Shown: piece after piece, positions 15,205-23,476 of the stretch | Numbering within the stretch: position 1 is the stretch's first letter | How the letters are laid out: every line of letters begins with the position of its first letter | Assembly: GCA_023443485.1 (NCBI GenBank) | Contig: JAEZUH010000017.1 | Coordinates: forward strand, 1 to 24,871 | Direction of reading: 5' to 3' | DNA: 24,871 nucleotides | DNA from: Bacillota bacterium | GTDB lineage: Bacteria > Bacillota_I > Bacilli_A > RFN20 > CAG-826 | The notes under the pieces: generated by a model | The model's database searches: none | What the model saw: the letters and a program-made list of their open reading frames with translations, nothing else | Told to the model about the DNA's origin: nothing | Translations under genes and position numbers: made by a program

Positions 15205-15230
15205 ATATAATAATAAAGAAAGGAAAAATT

Positions 15231-16352
15231 ATGAAATTTACCATCAATCGAGAAGAATTCCTTAAAGGATTAAGTATCGCCTCAAGAGCGGTAGCAAATA
15301 AAGTGGCAGTGGCTGTTTTATCAAACCTTAAAGTCGAATTGGATGAAAGAGGATTGTTTATAACTGGATCCAACTACGATCTGACAATCAAAACTTTCAT
15401 TCCTTATAAATCAGAATCCAAAGAAATTATTCGAAACTATAAAGAAGGATCAACCTTAATTAATTGCCGCATCATCACAGAAATAGTGAGAAAAATGGAT
15501 GGAGAAGAATTAACACTAGATGTCATTGATTCAACCATTGCTGTTATTAGTGATAATCATTTTGAATCTAGATTAAATTGCGTTCGTGCCGAAGAATACC
15601 CTGACATTGATCTCGAGCCAACTGGAACAGAGATTAAACTAACAAAGGATGTCTTTAGCTCACTAGTCAACCAAACAGCTTTTGCTGCCTCAATTAAAGA
15701 GCAAAGGCCAATTCTTACCGCCATGAATCTTGAAGCGGAGAACGGAAACCTTGTTGCTACCACCACCGACTCTGCTCGCATGGCCCGCAAAGTTGTCAAA
15801 ATCGGCGGGGACACCAGATTCATTGCTAACGTCCCAGCGAAGATGATGATTGAAGTTGATCGTTTAATGGAAAACATTAATTCTATTAGTATCGCATTTA
15901 GCGATAAAAAAGCTTTATTTGCCCTCGGCCAAACCATTATTGCTTCTCGTTTAGTCGCTGGCGATTATCCAAACACTAAAAACATTATTCCAAGGAGTTG
16001 TAATTATTCTTTAGAAGTTAATGCTTCTGAATTAGCAAAAGCCATCGACCGAACAACGGTCTTATCGATTGATAGAGAAAACGTTGTCGATTTAAGTATG
16101 TCAGAATTCGGCGTTGAGATTTCAGCAAAGAGTTCTCAAGTTGGATCTGCGGTTGAGAAACTAGAGACTTATAAGTTCGAAGGACAAAACCTCAGAATTT
16201 CTTTCAACAGCGATTTCGTTCTATCGGCAATTCGTGCTCTCGCTTGTGAAGATGTCACATTTGAATTTGTCGGCGAAATGAAGCCGTTTGTGGTGCGCAA
16301 CGCTTCTGATGACTCGGTGATTCAAATTGTCACTCCAGTACGCACTTACTAA
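15231..16352 (+). CDS. dnaN: DNA polymerase III beta subunit (sliding clamp)
   Basis: Ring-shaped processivity clamp, loaded on primed DNA, that holds the polymerase and many repair proteins. It has 373 residues, normal for Bacillota. The start MKFTINREEFLKGLSIASRAV is the canonical N-terminus, and AAAGG lies at a good distance before the ATG. The three-domain fold is reflected in typical segments: LSNLKVELDERGL, SSLVNQTAFAAS in the second domain, and the C-terminal IVTPVRTY, which matches the usual LxxPVRTY end that lines the partner-binding pocket. It follows dnaA after a 142-nt spacer that contains the unwinding module and is closed by an intrinsic terminator. Confidence 0.97.
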   Translation: MKFTINREEFLKGLSIASRAVANKVAVAVLSNLKVELDERGLFITGSNYDLTIKTFIPYKSESKEIIRNYKEGSTLINCRIITEIVRKMDGEELTLDVIDSTIAVISDNHFESRLNCVRAEEYPDIDLEPTGTEIKLTKDVFSSLVNQTAFAASIKEQRPILTAMNLEAENGNLVATTTDSARMARKVVKIGGDTRFIANVPAKMMIEVDRLMENINSISIAFSDKKALFALGQTIIASRLVAGDYPNTKNIIPRSCNYSLEVNASELAKAIDRTTVLSIDRENVVDLSMSEFGVEISAKSSQVGSAVEKLETYKFEGQNLRISFNSDFVLSAIRALACEDVTFEFVGEMKPFVVRNASDDSVIQIVTPVRTY

Positions 16353-16385
16353 GCGAATTTAGCCACTTTTTATCAATAGTAAATC

Positions 16386-16409
16386 AAGGGAATAAAATAT
16401 TCCCTTTTT
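16386..16409 (+). terminator. intrinsic terminator after dnaN
   Basis: A 9-bp perfect stem, AAGGGAATA (16386-16394) with TATTCCCTT (16398-16406), has an AAA loop and a run of five T (16405-16409). It separates dnaA-dnaN from the yaaA-recF-gyr block. Confidence 0.85.
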
Positions 16410-16410
16410 C

Positions 16411-16438
16411 TTACGCGTCGTGTATAATGTACGCATAA
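16411..16438 (+). promoter_or_regulatory. yaaA-recF-gyrBA promoter flanked by an inverted repeat
   Basis: A perfect -10 TATAAT (16423-16428) lies 18 nt before the yaaA ATG, with only a weak -35 (TTCCCT, 16400-16405). It is framed symmetrically by TTACGCGT (16411-16418) and ACGCATAA (16431-16438), an inverted repeat with one mismatch. This could be an operator or a coincidence. Confidence 0.55.
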
Positions 16439-16446
16439 GGTTATTT

Positions 16447-16671
16447 ATGGGTGAAAAAGTTATTACTTTAAGAGAGGGTGAAGAGTACATTACTCTCCAA
16501 ATCCTTCTTAAAATCTCCGACATTATTTCGACTGGCGGGATGGCAAAGCTTTTCTTGGCTGAAAACGCTATTTACGTCAATAATGAAAAAGAAAATCGCC
16601 GTGGACGTAAATTATATCCCGGGGACAAAATCCAAGTCTTAAACACCTCATTTGTCATCAAAGCGAAATGA
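16447..16671 (+). CDS. yaaA: S4-domain RNA-binding protein YaaA
   Basis: A small S4-like RNA-binding protein found between dnaN and recF in Bacillota and linked to ribosome assembly. I use the ATG at 16447 (74 aa), with AAGG (16437-16440) 6 nt upstream. The frame extends to a GTG at 16420, but those codons overlap the -10 box. The S4 pattern is clear: ITLQILLKISDIISTGGMAK, then AIYVNNEKENRRGRKLYPGD and a final strand KIQVLNTSFVI. It is about the usual size for the family. Its TGA overlaps the recF start (ATGA), so the two are translationally coupled. Confidence 0.93.
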   Translation: MGEKVITLREGEEYITLQILLKISDIISTGGMAKLFLAENAIYVNNEKENRRGRKLYPGDKIQVLNTSFVIKAK

Positions 16672-17747
16672 TTGTCAAACAGCTAACCTTGAAGAACTTC
16701 CGAAATCACGATCTAATTTCTTTTGACTTTGAACCAAACATCAATATTCTGACCGGTCCAAACGGGGTAGGAAAAACCAACGTGATGGAAGCAATTTACT
16801 ATCTATCCTTAGCCCGAAGCTTTAAAAACACAGAGAATGAAAATTTGGTTTTTAAAGGTACCGAAGAAGCTGAAGTATCGGCGGTTATCATGGAAGGCAG
16901 TAAAATTCGTAAAATTCGAATCCTTATCAGCAGAGAAGGAAGAAAGGTCTTTATTAACAATAAACCCGTCTCGCGGATTTCCGACCTTTCGAAATCGATG
17001 AACGTTGTCCTGTTTGAGCCGAAAGATGTCAACCTATTTTGCGGGCCACCCAAAGCGAGAAGAAGTTTTATTGATATATCAATATCGAAAAAAAGCGATC
17101 CGTATCTTGAATATATCTCGCGATATGAAAAGGTGCTCCGTCAAAGAAACGACATTCTAAAAAGTAATGACATCAACAAAACACTGCTCGACACCATCAC
17201 CGAAATGTTGATCAAGCTATCCGGACCGATTATCTCCTATCGACAAATGTACATTAAGGATATCAATGATATCCTTATAAAGATTACGCGCACGCTTACA
17301 GGCGCGAAGAATCAGGTTGAAATAATCTACAAACCCTTTGTCGAATATGGACCCGATTTCAACAAAGAAGCGCTCAAAGCGTTTAAAGGAGCGGAAAGCA
17401 ACGATATTCGCCGAAAGGTAACATCTATCGGAATTCATCGCGAAGACTTCACCGTCAACCTAAATGGGCGCGACATCGCCGAATTTGGTTCCCAAGGAGA
17501 GAATAGAATTGTCGCTCTAGCCTTAAAACTTAGTCCTTACTTCATCATTGAAGATAAAGATAAACGCCCTGTCGTGGTTCTCGATGATGTGATGTCCGAG
17601 TTAGATGAACATCACAGTCGCCGATTAATCGCCTTTCTAAAAAAACTTGAGCAAGTGTTTATCACCTCTACTCAATTGCAGGTAGATGGTGCGAACCAGT
17701 ACCAATTAAAACCGAAAAAACAAGGAGGTCTTCTCAATGGAAGATGA
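16668..17747 (+). CDS. recF: DNA replication and repair protein RecF
   Basis: SMC-like ATPase that, with RecO and RecR, helps load RecA at single-strand gaps. It has 359 residues, normal length. Seen in order: KNFRNHDLISFDF near the N-terminus, Walker A GPNGVGKT (30-37), the ABC-type signature FGSQGENRIVALALKLS (Ser275-Gly277), and Walker B VVVLDDVMSELD with Asp306/307. Between them is a helical segment. The start overlaps yaaA (ATGA). Its last 11 bases overlap gyrB, and the strong gyrB ribosome-binding site lies within its final codons. The dnaN-yaaA-recF-gyrB order is the classical origin arrangement. Confidence 0.97.
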   Translation: MIVKQLTLKNFRNHDLISFDFEPNINILTGPNGVGKTNVMEAIYYLSLARSFKNTENENLVFKGTEEAEVSAVIMEGSKIRKIRILISREGRKVFINNKPVSRISDLSKSMNVVLFEPKDVNLFCGPPKARRSFIDISISKKSDPYLEYISRYEKVLRQRNDILKSNDINKTLLDTITEMLIKLSGPIISYRQMYIKDINDILIKITRTLTGAKNQVEIIYKPFVEYGPDFNKEALKAFKGAESNDIRRKVTSIGIHREDFTVNLNGRDIAEFGSQGENRIVALALKLSPYFIIEDKDKRPVVVLDDVMSELDEHHSRRLIAFLKKLEQVFITSTQLQVDGANQYQLKPKKQGGLLNGR

Positions 17748-19806
17748 AAAAAAAGAGGTAATTAAAGAAGAGGTAGCAGCTCCCTCAAATCCTCAACCGG
17801 CCCCTGAGCCAACAATCGAGGTTTCGCAAATGAACGTTCAGGAGGCGGAACTCGAAAAAGCTGATAAGAAATATACTGCCACCAATATTCAAGTCCTAGA
17901 AGGGCTGGAAGCGGTAAGAAAAAGACCGGGTATGTACATCGGGACAACCTCTGCTGCTGGATTGCATCACCTAGTTTGGGAAATTGTTGATAATTCAATC
18001 GATGAAGCCCTAGCAGGATACTGTACCGAGGTTGATGTTTCGATCAACCCTGAAAACACCATTACTGTCACTGATAATGGACGTGGTATTCCTGTTGATG
18101 TTGTGGCTAAAAGTGGTTTATCTGGTGTTGAAACCGTTTATACAATTCTCCACGCCGGTGGAAAATTCGGCGAAGGCGGCGGATATAAGGTATCTGGTGG
18201 TCTTCACGGCGTTGGTGCCTCCGTGGTTAACGCTCTTTCTGAATGGTGCGAAGTCACTGTTAAAAAAGATGGAGGCATCTACTTCATAAGATTCGAAAAA
18301 GGCGGTCACATTGTTCAACATTTGCAACAAATCGGGACTTGCCCTATTGAAGAAACTGGAACCAAGGTTACTTTTAAACCTGATACCACTATTTTTACCG
18401 ACACAATCGAATTTAGTTATGACACCATTCGTGATCGAATGAGACAAGTTGCCTATTTAAATCGAGGCATTCGCATGAATGTTTCTGATTTGCGCGTTAC
18501 TCCCGCTATTCAAAATACCTTCTGCTACAAAGGTGGAATTAAAGAATATGTCCTTTTCATTAACAATCACAAAGTCAAATTGTTTGATGAAGTTATATAT
18601 TGCGAAGGAAGTGTTGCGGTCACTTTACCAAGCGGACACACTGCCCACACCTATGTCGAAGTCGCAATGCAATATGATGATGGTTACGCTTCAAATGTCT
18701 ATTCATTCTGTAATAACGTTCATACTCACGAAGGTGGTATGCATGAAACTGGATTTAGAGATGCGCTGAGAAGAGTTATCAACAATTACGCTCACGATTA
18801 TAAATTTCTCAAAGATGGAGAAGACGATCTCACATACGAAGACATCGTTGAAGGATTAACAGCGGTTATTTCTGTTAAACACCCTGATCCTCAGTTCGAA
18901 GGCCAAACCAAAACCAAACTTGGTAACTCTGAAGTTCGAAAAATTGTCTCTCAGGTTGTTGGAGAACAACTAAACAGATTCTTGCTCGAGAATCCGAGAT
19001 TAGCCCGAACAATTTCTGAAAAGATTGTCATGGCCGCTAACGCTCGTATGGCGGCTAGAAAAGCCCGTGAAGAAATTCGTCGTAAAGGTGCTTTGGAATT
19101 GACTACTCTTCCTGGTAAATTAGCCGACTGTTCAAGCAAAGACCCAACAAAATGCGAACTCTATATCGTTGAGGGTAATTCCGCCGGTGGTTCCGCCAAA
19201 AACGGAAGAAACCGTGAAACCCAAGCCATTCTTCCACTTCGTGGTAAAATTTTAAATGTCGAAAAAGCTCAAGCCAAACGTATTTTTGCTAACGCTGAAA
19301 TTGGAAACATGATTACCGCCATCGGAGGAGGAATTGATCCAGAGTTTGATGTTACTAAAGTTCGCTATCACAAAGTCGTTATTATGACCGATGCTGATGT
19401 TGATGGAAGTCACATTAGAATTCTATTACTCACCTTCTTCTATCGCTTCATGAGACCTTTGATTGAAAATGGTTATATTTACATCGCTCAGCCACCTCTT
19501 TACAAAGTTGAGTATCACGGAAAGCAATACTATGCTTACAACGATGAACAACTCGAGGTTCTCAAAAAGACACTTAATTTAAAGCCTGGATATCCTTTCC
19601 AACGTTATAAAGGTCTTGGTGAAATGGATGCAATTCAATTATGGGATACCACCATGGACCCATCCTCTCGTAAAATGCTTCGCGTCACATTGGATGATGC
19701 AATTAAAGCCGAACAAGTCTTTACTGATTTGATGGGTGATGACGTTACTCCTCGTAAGGAATTTATTCATCAAAATGCCAAATTCGTGAAGAATCTTGAT
19801 ATTTAG
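17737..19806 (+). CDS. gyrB: DNA gyrase subunit B
   Basis: ATPase and Toprim subunit of gyrase, which introduces negative supercoils. The start at 17737 is supported by AAGGAGGTC 7 nt upstream. The protein has 689 residues, with an unusual acidic, Pro-rich N-terminal extension of about 45. QVLEGLEAVRKRPGMYIG, normally near residue 10-20, begins at 52. The GHKL ATPase has WEIVDNSIDEALAG with catalytic Glu82 and Asn86. The Toprim domain has VEGNSAGGSAK with Glu479, and TDADVDGSHIR with Asp552/554/556. The C-terminal RYKGLGEMD is present. Asn481 replaces the almost invariant Asp of EGDSAGGSA. An in-frame ATG at 17830, with GAGG 8 nt upstream, is a possible second start. GyrB rather than ParE is chosen from gene order and the ILPLRGKILNVEKA segment. 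Confidence 0.97.
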   Translation: MEDEKKEVIKEEVAAPSNPQPAPEPTIEVSQMNVQEAELEKADKKYTATNIQVLEGLEAVRKRPGMYIGTTSAAGLHHLVWEIVDNSIDEALAGYCTEVDVSINPENTITVTDNGRGIPVDVVAKSGLSGVETVYTILHAGGKFGEGGGYKVSGGLHGVGASVVNALSEWCEVTVKKDGGIYFIRFEKGGHIVQHLQQIGTCPIEETGTKVTFKPDTTIFTDTIEFSYDTIRDRMRQVAYLNRGIRMNVSDLRVTPAIQNTFCYKGGIKEYVLFINNHKVKLFDEVIYCEGSVAVTLPSGHTAHTYVEVAMQYDDGYASNVYSFCNNVHTHEGGMHETGFRDALRRVINNYAHDYKFLKDGEDDLTYEDIVEGLTAVISVKHPDPQFEGQTKTKLGNSEVRKIVSQVVGEQLNRFLLENPRLARTISEKIVMAANARMAARKAREEIRRKGALELTTLPGKLADCSSKDPTKCELYIVEGNSAGGSAKNGRNRETQAILPLRGKILNVEKAQAKRIFANAEIGNMITAIGGGIDPEFDVTKVRYHKVVIMTDADVDGSHIRILLLTFFYRFMRPLIENGYIYIAQPPLYKVEYHGKQYYAYNDEQLEVLKKTLNLKPGYPFQRYKGLGEMDAIQLWDTTMDPSSRKMLRVTLDDAIKAEQVFTDLMGDDVTPRKEFIHQNAKFVKNLDI

Positions 19807-19823
19807 AAAAGGAGTAATTAGTT

Positions 19824-22436
19824 ATGTTATTTGAAGACAAAATTGAGTTAGAAGAAAAAGCCGAACAATCAGAAAATTCTGAAGAAAAAGCTCTTTCTGC
19901 TGATGAAATTGAAAAAATCGAAGAGGGAATCGTCCCCGGACTAACTGATGTTGGTACCGCTGAACTAGTTCAAACTTCTTTCTTGGATTATGCGATGAGT
20001 GTTATTGTCGCTCGCGCTCTTCCTGATGTTCGCGATGGTATGAAACCTGTCCATCGCCGTATCGTCTATTCATTAGATGAAACTGGTACAACACCTGATA
20101 AACCATTCAAAAAATGTGCTCGTATCGTTGGTGATGTCATGGGAAAATATCACCCTCACGGCGACTCAGCAATTTATGGAGCCCTCGTTAGATTGGCCCA
20201 ACCATTCTCAATGAGATATATGCTTGTCGAGGGACATGGTAACTTCGGATCAATCGATGGTGATGAACCCGCTGCTTATCGATACACTGAAGCTCGAATG
20301 GCTAAACTTGCCCTAGAAATGGTTAGAGATATTAACTCTGACACAGTTGATTTTATGGACAATTATGATGGCGTTGACCAAGAACCAACGGTTTTGCCAT
20401 CACGTTTCCCTAATTTATTAGTTAATGGTTCTTCTGGAATCGCTGTTGGTATGGCCACAAACATGCCTCCACACAACTTAAGCGAAGTAATTGATGGAGT
20501 TATTGCTTTAGCTCATAACCCAAACATCACTGTTGAAGAATTAATGGAACACATCAAAGGTCCAGACTTTCCAACAGGCGCTACCATCCTTGGAAGAGGT
20601 GGCATTAGAGATGCATACGAAACCGGAACAGGCAGCATAGCTGTTCGCTCAAAATGTTATATCGAAGATCGAGGCGATCGCGGTTTAAAACAAATCATCG
20701 TTACCGAAATTCCTTATGGTGTTAATAAAGCTTTGATGATTGAAAATATCGCCAATCTTGCTAGAGATAAAGTTATTGATGGCATCACCGATATTCGCGA
20801 TGAATCAAATAAAGATGGTATCCGTGTGGTAATAGAAGTCAGACGTGACATCATTCCTGAAGTCTTACTCAATCAACTATTCAAGATGACTCAACTTCAA
20901 TCAAGTTACGGAATTATTAATCTCTGTTTAGTAGATAACGCTCCAAAAATTTGTTCTTTGAAAGAGTTGCTAACGCAGTATTTAAATTTCCAAGTTGATG
21001 TTATCAAACGCCGCACCAACTTCTTGCTGGCAAAAGATGAAGCTCGCGATCATATCGTGATAGGTTTAATCAAGTGTCATGATAATATTGATGAAATTGT
21101 TGATTTAATCAAAGCGAGCGACACTCCCGAAGAAGCGAGCGACAAACTCAAAGATAAATTTGGGTTTAGCGATCCACAAGTTCAAGCTATTTTAGGCATG
21201 AATTTACGTCGTTTAACAGGTATTGAGACTGAAAAACTTCAAGCTGAAAGAGAACAGCTAGAATTAAACATTAAAGAGTACAATCGCGTTCTTTCTTCAA
21301 GAGACAACCAAATCGAAGTTGTTCTAAAAGAATTAAAAGAAATCGAAGAAAAATTCGGCGATGAACGTCGAACTGAAATTTCCAACCAAGCTGCAAGTAT
21401 TGATGATGAAGATTTAATCCCCGAAGAACAGATCGTCATCACTCTCTCTCGTGGCGGATATGTCAAACGACTCACAGCCGATTCCTTCAAGGCACAAAAC
21501 CGTGGCGGAAGAGGAGTGCGTGGAACGGCATTAAACGAAAACGATGTTGTTGAACTGATGGTCTACACCAGAACTCACACCGATTTATTGTTCTTTACCT
21601 CATTAGGTAAAGTGTATCGTGTCAGAGGATATCAAATTCCTGAATATCAAAAGACCGGCAAAGGTATCCCTGTTATTAACATTATAAATGTTGAAAAAGG
21701 AGAAGTTGTCAAAGCCATCATCGCTTGCGATCAATATCGCGACGATCGCTATTTGATGTTCTTTACGGAACAAGGTTTGATTAAAAAGACTCCGATTAAA
21801 GAATATGAATCAATTCGCCAAAATGGCAAAATAGCTATCGGATTAAGAGAAGATGATATGCTCCTAAGTGTGCGTGAAATCGAAGAGAATTCCATTGTTG
21901 GAATCGCTGCTTCAAACGGAAAAATGGTCAACTTCTATGCCGGAGAAACTCGCCCCATGGGACGAAGCGCATCTGGTGTTAAAGGAATTGACTTAAGCGA
22001 GGGTGAAAAAGTCGTTGGAGTGACTACCGAACTTGGTGGTAATAAAATTCTTGTTCTAACCGATAAAGGTTTTGGAAAAATGACCGATGTCAAAGATGAA
22101 GAAGGCAATCAAGTCTATCGTTTGACCAAACGTGGCGCTAAAGGTGTTTCAACCTTAAAACTAACCGACAAAATCGGCAAGTTGGTTGCCGTTCGCGCTG
22201 TTAATGGAGATGAAGACCTGATGGTTATTACCAATGCTGGTATTGTTATTCGTACTCACCTTGATCAAATTCGTACTATTGGTAGAAATACTCAAGGTGT
22301 AAAAATTATGAACCTTGAAGGACGTCAAAAAGTTGTTTCTATTGCCATTGTCACTCGTGAAGACGACGTTGAAGATTGTGGCTGCGATGACGAACCAGAA
22401 ATCGAAGAAAATAGCGAGAATCAATCCGAAGAATAA
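19824..22436 (+). CDS. gyrA: DNA gyrase subunit A
   Basis: DNA-cleaving and wrapping subunit of gyrase. It has 870 residues, with AAAAGGAG (19807-19814) 9 nt before the ATG. An acidic N-terminal extension of about 30 residues precedes the usual TSFLDYAMSVIVARALPDVR. The catalytic Tyr is 154 in AAYRYTEARM. The quinolone-resistance region reads KYHPHGDSAIYGALVRLAQ, keeping Ser115 but with Gly119 where Asp or Glu is usual. A coiled coil is seen around 430-520 (EKLQAEREQLELNIKEY). The C-terminal beta-pinwheel carries the GyrA box QNRGGRGVRG, which identifies gyrase rather than ParC. The protein ends in a very acidic tail (DDVEDCGCDDEPEIEENS). It follows gyrB after 17 nt. Confidence 0.97.
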   Translation: MLFEDKIELEEKAEQSENSEEKALSADEIEKIEEGIVPGLTDVGTAELVQTSFLDYAMSVIVARALPDVRDGMKPVHRRIVYSLDETGTTPDKPFKKCARIVGDVMGKYHPHGDSAIYGALVRLAQPFSMRYMLVEGHGNFGSIDGDEPAAYRYTEARMAKLALEMVRDINSDTVDFMDNYDGVDQEPTVLPSRFPNLLVNGSSGIAVGMATNMPPHNLSEVIDGVIALAHNPNITVEELMEHIKGPDFPTGATILGRGGIRDAYETGTGSIAVRSKCYIEDRGDRGLKQIIVTEIPYGVNKALMIENIANLARDKVIDGITDIRDESNKDGIRVVIEVRRDIIPEVLLNQLFKMTQLQSSYGIINLCLVDNAPKICSLKELLTQYLNFQVDVIKRRTNFLLAKDEARDHIVIGLIKCHDNIDEIVDLIKASDTPEEASDKLKDKFGFSDPQVQAILGMNLRRLTGIETEKLQAEREQLELNIKEYNRVLSSRDNQIEVVLKELKEIEEKFGDERRTEISNQAASIDDEDLIPEEQIVITLSRGGYVKRLTADSFKAQNRGGRGVRGTALNENDVVELMVYTRTHTDLLFFTSLGKVYRVRGYQIPEYQKTGKGIPVINIINVEKGEVVKAIIACDQYRDDRYLMFFTEQGLIKKTPIKEYESIRQNGKIAIGLREDDMLLSVREIEENSIVGIAASNGKMVNFYAGETRPMGRSASGVKGIDLSEGEKVVGVTTELGGNKILVLTDKGFGKMTDVKDEEGNQVYRLTKRGAKGVSTLKLTDKIGKLVAVRAVNGDEDLMVITNAGIVIRTHLDQIRTIGRNTQGVKIMNLEGRQKVVSIAIVTREDDVEDCGCDDEPEIEENSENQSEE

Positions 22437-22439
22437 AGT

Positions 22440-23474
22440 ATGAAAGTTTTTGTCCCTTTTCAATTAAGTAAAAAAGCCCCTAACTTTGAAGCTGTTCGTT
22501 TGTGGAAAAATATTAGAGGTGCTTTAGAATTAAGCGATATCAAATATGTCACAAACATTGCTGATTCATTTGATGTCGCCCACTATGTCTATATTGAACC
22601 GGACAACAAGGTTACTGATGTTCTGGAAAGAGGCGTCTTTACCATCTGCTCAGCACTATGTTGCGAAGATGATCCGAACGCTTCTTTCATCGATTACCAC
22701 AGCAAAGATGGAATAAGAATTAACTCCTTAAAACCAAAGGCGTTAAAATTCTTGAATAAAATGAATCTAGTTTTAGCTCCTACTCAAAGCGCAAAAGATT
22801 TTCTTTTAGAAAATGGAGTTACTTCCCCAATTGAAATTTTATTGCCAGGAGTCAACCTTTCGCGATTTGATTTCTCAAGGGATGATGAAAAGGATTTATT
22901 CTTTCGATATTTTGGCGAAGAAAGAGACAAAAAACTTGTCGTTGCCATGGGAGAATATACCAACAACATGGACGGTATTAATGCTTTTATCAACGCGGCG
23001 AAAAAGTGCCCAGAAGCCATATTTTATTATATCGGTTGTGAGGATGCTGCTTTCAAATTTGGAATAAAATTAAAAAGAATGATTAAGCAAGCTCCCAAAA
23101 ACGTTAGATTTAAGAGCACAGTGCCAGAAGACATCTATCGAAGCGCCTTATTAAATGCTGATATATTCATGTTTCCTGGGTATCGAACAGCTGGAATCAT
23201 CAGTATTGAAGAAGCTATGGCGGCAAAATGTCAGCTCGTCGTTCGCAAACAGGCTGTTTGTGATAAGATGCTAATCGACGAAGATACTGCTTATATTGCC
23301 GAATATTCGGAAACGTTAACTGATATAGTTAAAAGCTTTTTAGAAGGAAAATTACAACCTACTACCGAGAAAGCTTATCAAGAGATTTCCCTTCACAATC
23401 TAGAAAATTTTGGGAAAAAACTCACGTCAATTTATCAGAAAAAATTATATGATATTGATCTTAGGAGGAACTGA
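22440..23474 (+). CDS. GT-B-fold glycosyltransferase, family 4-like
   Basis: A predicted cytoplasmic or membrane-associated glycosyltransferase of 344 residues, with no signal peptide or clear membrane helix. The two-lobed GT-B pattern is visible. The N-terminal half ends in LNKMNLVLAPTQSAKDFLLENG and ILLPGVNLSRF. The C-terminal nucleotide-sugar lobe has KLVVAMGEYTNNMDGINAFI, VRFKSTVPEDIYRSALLNADIFMFPG and GIISIEEAMAAKCQLVV. In family 4 the last block carries an E-x7-E pair; here Glu258 is present but the first position is Thr250, so the motif is degenerate. Donor and acceptor are unknown; glycolipid or wall glycan synthesis is possible. It starts 3 nt after gyrA with no clear ribosome-binding site, suggesting coupling, and ends 2 nt before serS. 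Confidence 0.82.
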   Translation: MKVFVPFQLSKKAPNFEAVRLWKNIRGALELSDIKYVTNIADSFDVAHYVYIEPDNKVTDVLERGVFTICSALCCEDDPNASFIDYHSKDGIRINSLKPKALKFLNKMNLVLAPTQSAKDFLLENGVTSPIEILLPGVNLSRFDFSRDDEKDLFFRYFGEERDKKLVVAMGEYTNNMDGINAFINAAKKCPEAIFYYIGCEDAAFKFGIKLKRMIKQAPKNVRFKSTVPEDIYRSALLNADIFMFPGYRTAGIISIEEAMAAKCQLVVRKQAVCDKMLIDEDTAYIAEYSETLTDIVKSFLEGKLQPTTEKAYQEISLHNLENFGKKLTSIYQKKLYDIDLRRN

Positions 23475-23476
23475 TC

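Noticed and set aside
19824..22436. Topoisomerase IV subunit A (parC) instead of gyrA
   Set aside because: The C-terminal GyrA box QNRGGRGVRG and the recF-gyrB-gyrA order at the origin identify gyrase.
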